From: Myceligenerans indicum
GTDB lineage: Bacteria > Actinomycetota > Actinomycetes > Actinomycetales > Cellulomonadaceae
Direction: 5' to 3'
Assembly: GCF_016742955.1 (NCBI RefSeq)
Contig: NZ_JABBYC010000001.1
Location: 248,001 to 312,000, forward strand
DNA: 64,000 nucleotides
Program-made: the position numbers and the translations under genes
Notes under the pieces: generated by a model
The model's input: the letters and a program-made list of their open reading frames with translations, nothing else
What the model was told of the DNA's origin: nothing
Databases searched by the model: none
Part shown: in pieces, positions 53,746 to 62,304 of the stretch
Layout: each line of letters opens with the position of its first letter
How positions within the stretch are numbered: the first letter of the stretch is position 1

Positions 53746-53834
53746 TCCCAAAACCTGAATCGCCTCTCAGTTTTCCGGTGGCCATCGGCCGGCCGGGCAC
53801 GGGCGGCGAGTGAAACCCGAAGAAGGGCAGAGTC

Positions 53835-55028
53835 ATGCGGACGAAGAAGTCCCTCCACGCACTTGCCGTCGTCACGGCGTGCGGCCTCGCGCTCGCAGCC
53901 TGCGCGCCGAGCACGGCAGGCGGTGCCGCCGGCTCCGGCGAGGACGACGCACCGATCGACATCGGGATCATCTACTCCGAGTCCGGGGCGCTGGCCGCCT
54001 ACGGCGCGGCCTACAAGCAAGGCTTCGAGGCCGGGCTGGACTACGCCACCGATGGCACCGGGGAGGTCGATGGCCGTGAGCTGAACATCACCTACGTCGA
54101 CGACGCGGGCGACCCGGAGAAGGGCGTCTCGGCCGCGAAGGACCTCATCGGCAAGGGCTACGAGATCCTGGGCGGGACCGTCGTGTCGGGTGTCGCGCTC
54201 GCGATCGCCGAGCAGGCCGAGCAGAACAAGGTGCTGTACGTCTCGGGACCCGCGGCGGTCGACACGCTGACCGGAATCAACCACTACACGTTCCGCAGCG
54301 GCCGCCAGTCGCTGCAGGACGTCGCGACCGCCGGCACGTTCGTCGACCCGGACGGCGCCGACGTCGTCGTGTACGCGCAGGACAACGCGTTCGGCCAGGG
54401 CAACCTCGCGGCGGTCGAGGCGGTGCTCGGCGCGCAGGGTGCGAACGTCTCGTCCGTGCTCGTGCCGGAGGACGCCACCGAGTTCACCCCGTTCTCGAAG
54501 AAGGTGCTGAACGCCGACCCCGACCTCGTGTTCGTGGCCTGGGCCGGAGGCACCTCGGGCGCCATGTGGGAGGGGCTCGACCAGCAGGGTGTCCTCGATG
54601 CGACGACCGTGGTCACGGGCCTCGGCGACGTGTCGACCTACGGTGCGTACGGCGACGCCGCGGCGAAGGTCGAGTTCCTCAGCCACTACTTCGCCGGCGC
54701 CGCGGGCACCGACACGGAGCAGGCGATGATCGACGGCGTCGAGGCAGCGGGCGGTACGCCGGACCTGTTCACGCCGGACGGTTTCGCCGCCGCGCAGATG
54801 ATCGTGCACGCCGTGGCCGAGGGCGGTGACGACGTCGACGGCATGGTCTCCGCGCTGGAGGGCTACGAGTTCGAGGGGCCCAAGGGCGACATGACGGTGC
54901 GCGCGTCGGACCACGCCCTGATCCAGCCGATGTACCAGGCGAGCCTCGTCGCCGACGGCGACGCCTGGGTGCCCCAGCTCGTGGAGACCGTGGACGCCGA
55001 GGCCGTCGCCCCGGCAGAGGCGGGCTGA
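53835..55028 (+). CDS. Branched-chain-type ABC importer, substrate-binding lipoprotein
   Basis: 397 aa. Lipobox LALAAC (Cys about 22) after a short hydrophobic leader; then a two-lobed periplasmic-binding fold of the LivK/amide-binding type (IDIGIIYSESGALAAYGAAYKQGFEAGLD, TYVDDAGDPEKGVSAAKDLI, GPAAVDTLTGINHYTFRSG, VVYAQDNAFGQGNLAAVEAVL). Members of this group bind branched-chain amino acids, amides, urea or aromatic and short-chain acids. The downstream acyl-CoA ligase and hydrolase argue for a carboxylic acid or its ester rather than an amino acid. First gene of a seven-gene operon. Confidence 0.92.
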   Translation: MRTKKSLHALAVVTACGLALAACAPSTAGGAAGSGEDDAPIDIGIIYSESGALAAYGAAYKQGFEAGLDYATDGTGEVDGRELNITYVDDAGDPEKGVSAAKDLIGKGYEILGGTVVSGVALAIAEQAEQNKVLYVSGPAAVDTLTGINHYTFRSGRQSLQDVATAGTFVDPDGADVVVYAQDNAFGQGNLAAVEAVLGAQGANVSSVLVPEDATEFTPFSKKVLNADPDLVFVAWAGGTSGAMWEGLDQQGVLDATTVVTGLGDVSTYGAYGDAAAKVEFLSHYFAGAAGTDTEQAMIDGVEAAGGTPDLFTPDGFAAAQMIVHAVAEGGDDVDGMVSALEGYEFEGPKGDMTVRASDHALIQPMYQASLVADGDAWVPQLVETVDAEAVAPAEAG

Positions 55029-55033
55029 GGCCG

Positions 55034-55885
55034 ATGGGAGGCGAGCCGGGTACCACGCTGCGGCGGGGCCGGCAGGACGCGGCGGGGCTGCCCGGTCCCG
55101 CCGGGGAGATGTCGGACGACGGCGCCGGCGGCCTGGGCACTCCCGCACTGGAGGTCCGCGGGCTGGGCCTGACCATCGGCGGGGCGCGCATCCTCGCGGA
55201 TGTCGACCTGCGGGTCGCGCCGGGGGAACTGGTGGGCGTCATCGGGCCGAACGGCGCCGGCAAGACCACCCTGTTCAACCTGATCAGCGGCATCCACCGG
55301 CCCACAGCCGGCCAGGTGCTGCTCGACGGTGACGACGTCACCCGCACGGCCGTCGCGGCACGCTCACGAGTCGGGCTGGGACGGACGTTCCAGACGTCGA
55401 GCCTGTTCCCGCGGCTGAGCGTGGTGGAGAACGTCCGGCTCGCCACCCAGCGCCGCCGCGGCGGTTCGCTGTCGGTCCTGTCCTTCCCCCGGCGCGGCGA
55501 TGCCGCGTCCACGGAGGCGGTGGAGCACCTGGTCACGGTTGGCCTGGTCCACCGCTCCGAGGTGGCCGCGGGCGACCTGTCCCACGGCGACAAGCGCAAG
55601 CTCGAGATCGCCGTGCTGCTGGCGATGGGGTCCTCCGTCGTGCTGCTCGACGAGCCGATGGCGGGTCTCGGCACGGCGGACGTGCCCGGCCTGGTCCGGG
55701 TGATCCGCGACATCAAGGCGAGCGGCCGCACCGTGATGATGGTGGAGCACCACATGGATGTGGTGCTCGGCCTCGCGGACCGGGTCGCCGTGATGCACCA
55801 CGGAGAGCTGCTGATCTGCGACACGCCCGACAAGGTCATGGCGGACGAGACCGTCCAGACCGCCTACCTGGGAGATCTGGCATGA
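55034..55885 (+). CDS. Branched-chain-type ABC importer, ATPase (LivG-like)
   Basis: 283 aa; an ATG 25 codons downstream (55109, MSDDGAGG) behind GGGGAG is an alternative start. Walker A GPNGAGKTT (about 71-79), signature LSHGDKRKLEIAVLL in place of LSGGQ as usual for LivG, Walker B VVLLDEPMAGLG and the switch His in MVEHHMDVV. It powers transport with the LivF-like ATPase. Its stop is the first ATGA of a chain of overlapping small ORFs before livF. Confidence 0.93.
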   Translation: MGGEPGTTLRRGRQDAAGLPGPAGEMSDDGAGGLGTPALEVRGLGLTIGGARILADVDLRVAPGELVGVIGPNGAGKTTLFNLISGIHRPTAGQVLLDGDDVTRTAVAARSRVGLGRTFQTSSLFPRLSVVENVRLATQRRRGGSLSVLSFPRRGDAASTEAVEHLVTVGLVHRSEVAAGDLSHGDKRKLEIAVLLAMGSSVVLLDEPMAGLGTADVPGLVRVIRDIKASGRTVMMVEHHMDVVLGLADRVAVMHHGELLICDTPDKVMADETVQTAYLGDLA

Positions 55886-55974
55886 GTACGGCACCGACGA
55901 TGGGTGCAGCGGACGGTGTGGGCCGAGGGACGAGGTCTGCGCCGGTGGCGGAGCACGAGGAGGTGCTGCGATGA
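55882..55974 (+). CDS. 30-codon micro-ORF, copy 1
   Basis: Starts on the ATGA that ends livG and encodes a 30-residue peptide beginning MSTAPTMGAADGVGRG and ending EHEEVLR, with no hydrophobic segment. Its stop codon is part of an ATGA that starts copy 2. The peptide resembles no family I know. More likely it is a translational relay than a functional peptide. The first seven residues are the same as the start of the LivF-like protein. Confidence 0.5.
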   Translation: MSTAPTMGAADGVGRGTRSAPVAEHEEVLR

Positions 55975-56063
55975 GTACGGCACCGACGATGGGTGCAGCG
56001 GACGGTGTGGGCCGAGGGACGAGGTCTGCGCCGGTGGCGGAGCACGAGGAGGTGCTGCGATGA
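55971..56063 (+). CDS. 30-codon micro-ORF, copy 2
   Basis: Identical to the micro-ORF at 55882. It starts behind AGGAGG and on the stop of copy 1, and its own stop overlaps the livF start by ATGA (56060-56063). Ribosomes finishing livG can thus pass through copy 1 and copy 2 to livF by termination-reinitiation. Confidence 0.5.
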   Translation: MSTAPTMGAADGVGRGTRSAPVAEHEEVLR

Positions 56064-56860
56064 GTACGGCACCGACGATGAACACGAACGTTCTGGAGGT
56101 GCGTGGGCTGTCCGCGCGAATCGCGGGGCAGGAGGTGGTGCACGACGTCGGCTTCGAGGTCCCCGCGAGTGGTGTCACGGCGGTGCTCGGCCGCAACGGC
56201 GTGGGCAAGACCTCCACGCTGCGGGCGATCCTGGGGCTGATCGAGCGCACCGGGGAGGTGCTCCTCGACGGCCGCCGCGTGGACGGCGAGCGGACCGAGC
56301 GGATCGTGCGCCGCGGCGTCGGCTACGTCCCGGAGGACCGTGACGTCTTCGCCGGCCTCACCGTCGCCGAGAACCTGCGGCTCGCGGAGCGCACCGGGCC
56401 GCACGGGACGACGCCGGAGCGTCGGCGCCTCGTCGACGGGCTCTTCCCGGACCTGGTCCGGCGCGCCCAGCAGCGAGCCGGGACACTGTCCGGAGGGCAG
56501 CAGCAGATGGTGTCGCTCGCCCGCGCACTGCTCAACGACAACCGGCTCCTCCTCGTGGACGAGCCCACGAAGGGACTCGCGCCAAGGATCGTGGACGACG
56601 TCGCCGGCGCGCTCGCGGCCGCCGCACGCACCGTTCCGATCCTGCTCGTGGAGCAGAACCTGAAGGTCATCGAGAGGCTCGCCGAACGCGTCGTCGTGAT
56701 CGACGCCGGCCGCGTGGTGCACACGGGACCCGCTCCTGAGCTGCTGGGGGACCCGGACCTGATCCAGCGACTCCTCGGCGTGCACGCCGACGGCGTCGAG
56801 CCTCCGGGCGCAGACCCGGCCACGACGGCCGTCGGGCACCAGAAGGGGGGAGCGCGATGA
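56060..56860 (+). CDS. Branched-chain-type ABC importer, ATPase (LivF-like)
   Basis: 266 aa. Walker A GRNGVGKTS (about 45-53), signature LSGGQQQMVSLARALL, Walker B LLLVDEPTKGLAP and the switch region LVEQNLKVI. The N-terminal MSTAPTM is shared with the two micro-ORFs upstream, so the duplication is anchored in this start region. Partner of the LivG-like ATPase. It overlaps the first permease gene by 4 nt. Confidence 0.93.
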   Translation: MSTAPTMNTNVLEVRGLSARIAGQEVVHDVGFEVPASGVTAVLGRNGVGKTSTLRAILGLIERTGEVLLDGRRVDGERTERIVRRGVGYVPEDRDVFAGLTVAENLRLAERTGPHGTTPERRRLVDGLFPDLVRRAQQRAGTLSGGQQQMVSLARALLNDNRLLLVDEPTKGLAPRIVDDVAGALAAAARTVPILLVEQNLKVIERLAERVVVIDAGRVVHTGPAPELLGDPDLIQRLLGVHADGVEPPGADPATTAVGHQKGGAR

Positions 56861-57735
56861 GTACTCTCATCCTTCTGCTCGTCACGGGTGTGGGCCTCGG
56901 CGGGCTGTACTTCCTCGTGGCGTCCGGCCTGTCCCTGATCTACGGCCTGATGGGCATCCTCAACTTCGCGCACGGCTCGTTCCTCACCCTCGGCGCGTTC
57001 GCCGGACTGGCGGCCGCGAGCGCCGTCGGTCAGGACACGTGGGGCGGCCTGGCGCTCGGCCTGGTCGTGGGCGCGGTGACCGGGGCGGCCGCGGCGGCCG
57101 TCACGGAGCTCGGTCTGATCCGGCCGCTGTACGAGCGGCACATCGAGCAGGTTCTGGTCACGGTGGGGCTGGCGCTCGCCTCGGTGGCGCTGTTCGAGGG
57201 CATCTGGGGGCCGAACCCGCGGACGGTGCGCCGCACGGAGTGGCTGACACGGACCACGGAGTTCCTCGGGGCGCGCATCCCGAACACCGCGTTCCTCAAC
57301 ATCCTGGCCGCGGCGCTGGTGCTGGGCGTGATCGTCGCGTTCCTCAAGTACACGCGGTACGGGCTGATCATTCGCGCGGGGGTGGAGAACCGGGCGATGG
57401 TGACGGCTCTCGGCATCGACGTGCGTACGGCGTTCACGCTGGTCTTCGCGGTGGGCGGGGCTGCGGCGGGGCTCGGTGGCGTGCTGGCCACGCAGTCGCT
57501 GAACTACGTCTCCCCGCACATGGGCGCCAGTCTGCTGATCTTCGCGTTCATCGTCACGGTGATCGGTGGGATGGGCTCGCTGCCGGGTGCGGCGGTGGCG
57601 TCCGTGGTCGTCGCGGTGCTGCAGCAGCTCGCCAACTACTTTCTTGCCAACACGGGTGACTTCATCGTCGTGCTCCTGCTGGCGCTCGTCCTGCTCGTGC
57701 GACCGTCCGGCCTCATGGGAAGGAGAGCCGCATGA
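56857..57735 (+). CDS. Branched-chain-type ABC importer, permease (LivH-like)
   Basis: 292 aa. About eight membrane helices and the LivH signature LSLIYGLMGILNFAHGSFLTLGAF near the N-terminus, with GVENRAMVTALGIDVRTAF in the cytoplasmic loop that contacts the ATPases. It forms the translocation channel with LivM. Coupled to its neighbours by ATGA overlaps on both sides. Confidence 0.94.
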   Translation: MSTLILLLVTGVGLGGLYFLVASGLSLIYGLMGILNFAHGSFLTLGAFAGLAAASAVGQDTWGGLALGLVVGAVTGAAAAAVTELGLIRPLYERHIEQVLVTVGLALASVALFEGIWGPNPRTVRRTEWLTRTTEFLGARIPNTAFLNILAAALVLGVIVAFLKYTRYGLIIRAGVENRAMVTALGIDVRTAFTLVFAVGGAAAGLGGVLATQSLNYVSPHMGASLLIFAFIVTVIGGMGSLPGAAVASVVVAVLQQLANYFLANTGDFIVVLLLALVLLVRPSGLMGRRAA

Positions 57736-58943
57736 ACGCCCCCGACCATCTCCCCGCAACCCCTGTCACGGGGACGGCGTCTCCGGGTGCGGGCGCCCCG
57801 CCCGGCCGCGGCGAGGACGCCGGGCAGGTGTCTGCCGTGCGTGCCGCGCTGCCTCGTGCGGTGGGGGGTGGCCTGGCCGTGATCGTGCTGGGGTGCCTGC
57901 CGCTGCTCGCGCTGACGATCCCCGGGGTGCTGCCCGGCTACACGTACGAGCCCGGCACGCTGCAGCTTCTCGGCCTGTGCTGGCTCACCGCCGCGCTGGC
58001 CCTGACGTACCACCTGCTGCTCGGTGTGGTGGGGCTGCTCAGTTTCGGGCACGCGCTCTACTTCGCGGCCGGGGTGTACGGGCTCGCGGTCGTGCTGGAA
58101 CGCACGGACATTCCGCTGCTCCCCGCGGCCGCCGTGGTCCTCGCGGGGGGCGTGCTGCTCGCCGGGGTGATCGGCGCGATCTCGCTGCGTGTCACCGGGA
58201 TCTCGTTCGCGATGGTGACGCTCGCGTTCGCGCAGGCGGGGAACGTGCTGGTGCGCCGTGACCCGGCTGACCTCACCGGTGGTGAGGAGGGCATCGCGCT
58301 GGCCACCGGCGGGGTGCCGGACGCCTTTGTCGGCGTCGTCAACACCCGCAACCTGTACTGGGTGGCGCTCGCGGTACTGGTGGTCACGTATCTCGTGGCG
58401 CTGTGGATCGAGCGCTCCCGGGCGGGCCACATGGCCGCAGCGGTGCGGGAGAACGAGACGCGGGTGCGGATCATCGGCGGGCGGCCGTACGTGGTCAAGC
58501 TGGTGGTGTTCGTCCTGGCCGCGACGCTTGCCACGATGGTGGGTACGGCGTACCTGCTGCTGCAGTCCGGGGCCTCGCCCGCGGTGTCGACCGCGGACTT
58601 CACCCTGACGATCCTGGTCATGGTGGTGCTCGGTGGTGTGGGGTCGCGCTGGGGTGCTGTCGTGGGGGCCGTGCTGTACACGGTGCTGGACCAGCGGCTG
58701 GGCGAGTTCGCCGGTTCCGAGGCGGTGGCGGGGCTGCCGGCCGTGCTGCGTGTCCCGTTGTCCGAGCCGATGTTCCTGCTGGGGACGTGCTTCATCCTGG
58801 TGGTCATGTTCCTTCCGGGAGGTATCGCGGGCGCGGCCTCGCGCGCGGTGGACCGGGTGCGACGGCGCGGCCCCCGCGGTCCGGGCGGCCAGGGTTCCGC
58901 CGGGCCGGGTGAGCGGCCCGTGGCCGAGGCGGTGCCGTCGTGA
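57732..58943 (+). CDS. Branched-chain-type ABC importer, permease (LivM-like)
   Basis: 403 aa. After a 45-residue Ala/Pro/Gly-rich cytoplasmic N-terminus there are nine to ten hydrophobic segments (GGGLAVIVLGCLPLLALTI, YHLLLGVVGLLSFGHALYFA, GVLLAGVIGAISLRVTGISFA, FTLTILVMVVLGGVGSRWGAV) with the LivM motif GLLSFGHALYFA and the loop AVRENETRVRIIGGRPY. It overlaps livH and the ligase gene by 4 nt each. Confidence 0.93.
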   Translation: MNAPDHLPATPVTGTASPGAGAPPGRGEDAGQVSAVRAALPRAVGGGLAVIVLGCLPLLALTIPGVLPGYTYEPGTLQLLGLCWLTAALALTYHLLLGVVGLLSFGHALYFAAGVYGLAVVLERTDIPLLPAAAVVLAGGVLLAGVIGAISLRVTGISFAMVTLAFAQAGNVLVRRDPADLTGGEEGIALATGGVPDAFVGVVNTRNLYWVALAVLVVTYLVALWIERSRAGHMAAAVRENETRVRIIGGRPYVVKLVVFVLAATLATMVGTAYLLLQSGASPAVSTADFTLTILVMVVLGGVGSRWGAVVGAVLYTVLDQRLGEFAGSEAVAGLPAVLRVPLSEPMFLLGTCFILVVMFLPGGIAGAASRAVDRVRRRGPRGPGGQGSAGPGERPVAEAVPS

Positions 58944-60565
58944 CGCCGGCCGTGCCGGGAGGGGGGCCGGTGGTCGTGGAGGAGGACGGCCTGCACACGC
59001 TGGGCCGCTGGACTCGTGACCGGGCCCGCGCCACCCCGGACCGGGTCGCCGTCGACGATCGAGGCGTCACCCTCACCTATCGCGATCTCCACGAACGTGC
59101 CACCGCCCTGGCCCGGCGGTTCCGGGCCGCCGGGTACGGCGCGGGGGCGCGGGTCGCCACCGTGACCGGCAACAGCGCCGACCAGGTGGTGCTCTTCTTC
59201 GCCTGCGCGCATGCCGGGCTCGTGCTCGCGCCCCTTTCGTGGCGTCTGGCGCCCCGTGAGCTGGCCGACCAGCTCGCGCTGACAGATCCCGCGCTGGTCG
59301 TGGTCGAGGAGGAGTTCGCCGTGCTCGCGCAGACGGCGCTGGAGCGCCTCCCGGTCCCGCCCGGCCGGGCCGAGCCGGGTGCCGGCGGGGTGGAGCGTCA
59401 CGTTCCGCCGCCGGCGCTCGCGCCCGGGGACGGGCCCGCGCCTGCGCGGGCCGTGCGGGACGACGATCCGCTGCTGCTCGTGTTCACGTCCGGGACGGGC
59501 GGAGCGCCCAAGGGTGCGCTGCTGACCCACGCGAACTGCTTCTGGAACAACCTCTCGCTGTCCCGCACGGTTGAACTGACCAGCAGCGACGTGGTGCTGT
59601 CGGTGCTGCCGCAGTTCCACGTGGGCGGCTGGAACATCCAGCCGCTGCTGGCGTGGTGGACCGGGGCGACGGTGGTGCTGGAGCGCACGTTCGAACCCGG
59701 ACGGGTGCTTCAGCTCATCGCCGGGCGCCGCGTGACCACGATGATGGGCGTGCCCACGAACTACCTCATGCTCGCCGAGCACCCCGGATTCGCGGATGCC
59801 GACCTGTCGTCGCTGGCGCACGCCGTCGTCGGCGGGGCTCCGATGCCTGACGCCCTGCTGCGCGCCTGGCACCGCCGCGGCGTCGCGCTCACCCAGGGCT
59901 ACGGACTCACCGAGGCCGGCCCGAACGTGCTGTGCCTCCCGGACGACGTCGCTCGTGAGCGCGTGGGCTGGGCCGGGATGCCGTACCCGCACGTCGACGT
60001 GGCGCTGGCGGATCCGGCCACCGGTGAACAGCTCGACGGCCCGGGGACGGGGGAACTGCTCGTCCGCGGGCCGGGCGTGTTCGCCGGCTACTTCCGGGAC
60101 GCCGACGCGACGGCGCAGGTGTTCGCGGGAGGCTGGCTGCGCACGGGCGACCTGGCCGAGCGCGACGACGTCGGGTGCTACCGCGTGCTGGACCGGCTCA
60201 AGGACGTGTTCATCACCGGCGGGGAGAACGTGACGCCCGCGGAGGTGGAGGCCGTGCTCCGGCAGCATCCGGGGGTCGCCGACGCGGCGGTGGTCGGGGT
60301 GCCGGACGAGCGGTGGGGGGAGGTCGGGGCGGCCTTCGTGGTGCCGCGCGCGGGGGTGCTCACCGACGCCGAGGAGCTGACCGCGTTCTGCCGCGGCCAG
60401 CTCGCGCACTTCAAGGTGCCGAAGTATCTGGAGATGGTTCGGGACCTGCCACGATCCAGCTTGGACAAGGTGATGAGGTCGGCGCTCGGGCCCGGCGCGG
60501 CCGTTCCGGCGCGGGATGCGGCGGCGGCCGGGCCCGGGCGCGGCGACACGACGAGGGAGGCGTGA
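58940..60565 (+). CDS. AMP-forming acyl-CoA ligase
   Basis: 541 aa from a coupled GTG. ANL-family motifs are complete: P-loop LLVFTSGTGGAPKGALLTHAN, VLPQFHVGGWNIQPLL, GYGLTEAGPN (adenylate-binding), TGDLAERDDVGCYRVLDRLKD and the C-terminal GGENVTPAEVEAVLRQHPGV with the catalytic Lys in FKVPKYLEMVRDLPRSSLDKVMR. It activates a carboxylic acid to its CoA thioester via an acyl-adenylate. The chain or ring specificity is not evident. In the operon it would trap the imported acid as CoA ester. Confidence 0.93.
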   Translation: MTPAVPGGGPVVVEEDGLHTLGRWTRDRARATPDRVAVDDRGVTLTYRDLHERATALARRFRAAGYGAGARVATVTGNSADQVVLFFACAHAGLVLAPLSWRLAPRELADQLALTDPALVVVEEEFAVLAQTALERLPVPPGRAEPGAGGVERHVPPPALAPGDGPAPARAVRDDDPLLLVFTSGTGGAPKGALLTHANCFWNNLSLSRTVELTSSDVVLSVLPQFHVGGWNIQPLLAWWTGATVVLERTFEPGRVLQLIAGRRVTTMMGVPTNYLMLAEHPGFADADLSSLAHAVVGGAPMPDALLRAWHRRGVALTQGYGLTEAGPNVLCLPDDVARERVGWAGMPYPHVDVALADPATGEQLDGPGTGELLVRGPGVFAGYFRDADATAQVFAGGWLRTGDLAERDDVGCYRVLDRLKDVFITGGENVTPAEVEAVLRQHPGVADAAVVGVPDERWGEVGAAFVVPRAGVLTDAEELTAFCRGQLAHFKVPKYLEMVRDLPRSSLDKVMRSALGPGAAVPARDAAAAGPGRGDTTREA

Positions 60566-61215
60566 TGAACGGGGAGAAGATCACGAAGGGGCAGCGCACG
60601 CGCGCTCGCATCGTGGAGGCCGCCGAGCGGGTGTTCGCCGAGATCGGCTACCACGACGCGTCGATCGTGAAGATCACGCAGGCGGCCGGCGTCGGGCAGG
60701 GCACCTTCTATCTGTACTTCGCGTCGAAGATCGAGGTCTTCGACGAGGTCGTGGACGATCTCAACCGTCGGGTGCGGCACGCCATGATCGAGGCGTCCTC
60801 GGCCGCCGAGGGGCGGATCGAGGCCGAGCGTGCGGGCTTCGCGGCGTTCTTCCGGTTCACGGCCGAGCATCCGGCGCTCTACCGGATCGTGCGGCAGGCC
60901 GAGTTCGTCTCCCCGGGCGCGCTGAAGCGCCACTACACGCGGATCGTGGAGGGCTACCAGACCGGTCTGGCCAAGGCTCGCGCGGACGGGCAGATCGGGG
61001 ACATCGACCCCGAGGTCGCCGCCTGGGCTCTCATGGGGATCGGCGAGATCGTCGGGATGCGCTGGGTCCTGTGGGGGCCCGACGTCGATCCCGACGGACC
61101 GCCGTCCGAGGTCCCGCCGGACGTGTTCGAGCAGGCAATGACATTCATCGAGCGGGCTCTGGCACCCACCGGTGCCATGCCCGGTCCGGCCGGCGATCCA
61201 GGGGAGCCGTCATGA
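60565..61215 (+). CDS. TetR-family regulator of the importer operon
   Basis: 216 aa. The HTH TRARIVEAAERVFAEIGYHDASIVKITQAAGVGQGTFYLYFASKIEVFDEVV is a clear TetR domain; the C-terminal ligand domain (FFRFTAEHPALYRIVRQAEFVSPGALKRHY) is of the type seen with fatty-acid and aromatic-acid regulators. TGATG overlap with the ligase gene places it in the operon. It may sense the acid or its CoA ester and bind the repeated element at 53613 and 53753. Confidence 0.92.
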   Translation: MNGEKITKGQRTRARIVEAAERVFAEIGYHDASIVKITQAAGVGQGTFYLYFASKIEVFDEVVDDLNRRVRHAMIEASSAAEGRIEAERAGFAAFFRFTAEHPALYRIVRQAEFVSPGALKRHYTRIVEGYQTGLAKARADGQIGDIDPEVAAWALMGIGEIVGMRWVLWGPDVDPDGPPSEVPPDVFEQAMTFIERALAPTGAMPGPAGDPGEPS

Positions 61216-62240
61216 CGACACACGAGGACACCACAGCCCGGCTCGCGGCCGGGAGCGCTGCCACCACGCACACCTACGACACGGCCGACGTCCCGGTGGC
61301 GGGAGGGACGCTCCGCGTCGGGATCTGGGACCCGGTGCGGCCCGGCCGGGACGACACGGGCGCGGTGCCGACCGTGCTCGCCGTCCACGGGATCACCGCC
61401 TCGCATCGCGCGTGGGTCGCGGTCGTCGCGGCGTTGCCGGGAGTGCGCGTCATCGCGCCGGACCTGCGCGGGCGCGGGCGGTCGAACCGCCTGCCCGGGC
61501 CGTACGGGATGGCGCGGCACGCCGACGACCTGGCCGCCGTCGTGCGGGCGCTCGGGGGAGGGCCCGCGTCGTCGCCGGAGCGCGGGAACGGCCTGGGGGG
61601 CCGCACGGACCCCGGCCCCGTGACCGTCCTGGGGCACAGCATGGGGGGCTTCGTCGGCGTGGTCCTGGCGCATCGGCATCCTGAGCTCGTCGGCAGGCTC
61701 CTGCTGGTCGACGGCGGCCTGCCGTTGCAGCCGGTTCCCGGGCTTCCCGCGGACGCCACGGCCGAGGAGGTGGTGTCCGCACTGCTCGGACCTGCCGTCG
61801 AACGGCTTTCCAGGGTCTTCGGGTCACGAGAGGCCTACCGCGACTTCTGGCGCGAGCATCCCGCCTTCGCCCGGTGGACGTCCACGGTCGAGCAGTACGT
61901 CGACTACGACCTGGACGAGGCCGACGGTGGCTTCCGCCCCGCGACCGTCCCCGAGGCCGTGGCGGGCGACTCCGCCGACATGTACACGGGCGGCGCCTTC
62001 CCCGCCGCGCTGGCCGCCCTCACCGCGGGCGGCCTGGGGGAGGTCACGATGCTCCGCGCCCCGCGCGGTCTGATGGACGAGCCGGGCGGCATGTATCCCG
62101 CACCCGTCGCGGCCGAGTGGTCGGGCCGGTCCGACGCCCTGCGGATCGACACCGTCGAGGACGTCAACCACTACACGATCATCATGTCGCCCCCGGGCGT
62201 CGCCGCCGTCGCCGGTCTCGTCACGGGAGCCGTGAACTAG
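61212..62240 (+). CDS. Alpha/beta hydrolase
   Basis: 342 aa, last gene of the operon, coupled by ATGA. Nucleophile Ser in VLGHSMGGFVG (about 143), oxyanion region HGITASHRAW, DLRGRGRSNRLPGPYG, late Asp in RIDTVEDV and catalytic His in VNHYTIIMSP. A Gly/Pro/Ser-rich loop (about 115-137) is inserted before the nucleophile strand. No signal peptide, so it acts in the cytosol, plausibly splitting an imported ester or dimer into monomers for the ligase; that order is inference. Confidence 0.9.
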   Translation: MTTHEDTTARLAAGSAATTHTYDTADVPVAGGTLRVGIWDPVRPGRDDTGAVPTVLAVHGITASHRAWVAVVAALPGVRVIAPDLRGRGRSNRLPGPYGMARHADDLAAVVRALGGGPASSPERGNGLGGRTDPGPVTVLGHSMGGFVGVVLAHRHPELVGRLLLVDGGLPLQPVPGLPADATAEEVVSALLGPAVERLSRVFGSREAYRDFWREHPAFARWTSTVEQYVDYDLDEADGGFRPATVPEAVAGDSADMYTGGAFPAALAALTAGGLGEVTMLRAPRGLMDEPGGMYPAPVAAEWSGRSDALRIDTVEDVNHYTIIMSPPGVAAVAGLVTGAVN

Positions 62241-62304
62241 AGCCGTAGGCGCGGGCATGGGACCGCGAACCGCGCACGGCGACCCGCGCCCCGGGACGCG
62301 AGCG

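Larger units (their letters stand above)
53613..53770. promoter_or_regulatory. Pair of 18-bp shared elements at two divergent promoters
   Basis: ACCTGAATCACCTGTCAA (53613-53630) and ACCTGAATCGCCTCTCAG (53753-53770) are identical at 15 of 18 positions, are 140 bp apart and lie on the same strand. The first covers the spacer and -35 of the depolymerase promoter; the second starts 7 nt after the -10 of the importer operon promoter. Each position suits a repressor. The obvious candidate is the TetR-type protein at 60565, but that is inference. Confidence 0.6.
55882..56080 (+). repeat. Perfect 89-bp tandem duplication (2.2 copies) between livG and livF
   Basis: 55882-55970 and 55971-56059 are identical over all 89 bp, and the first 21 nt of a third copy form the start of livF (56060-56080). 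89 is not a multiple of 3, so each copy is read in a new frame, but it equals 31 codons minus the 4-nt overlap. Each unit ends with the consensus ribosome site AGGAGG 7 nt before the next ATG. Confidence 0.95.
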
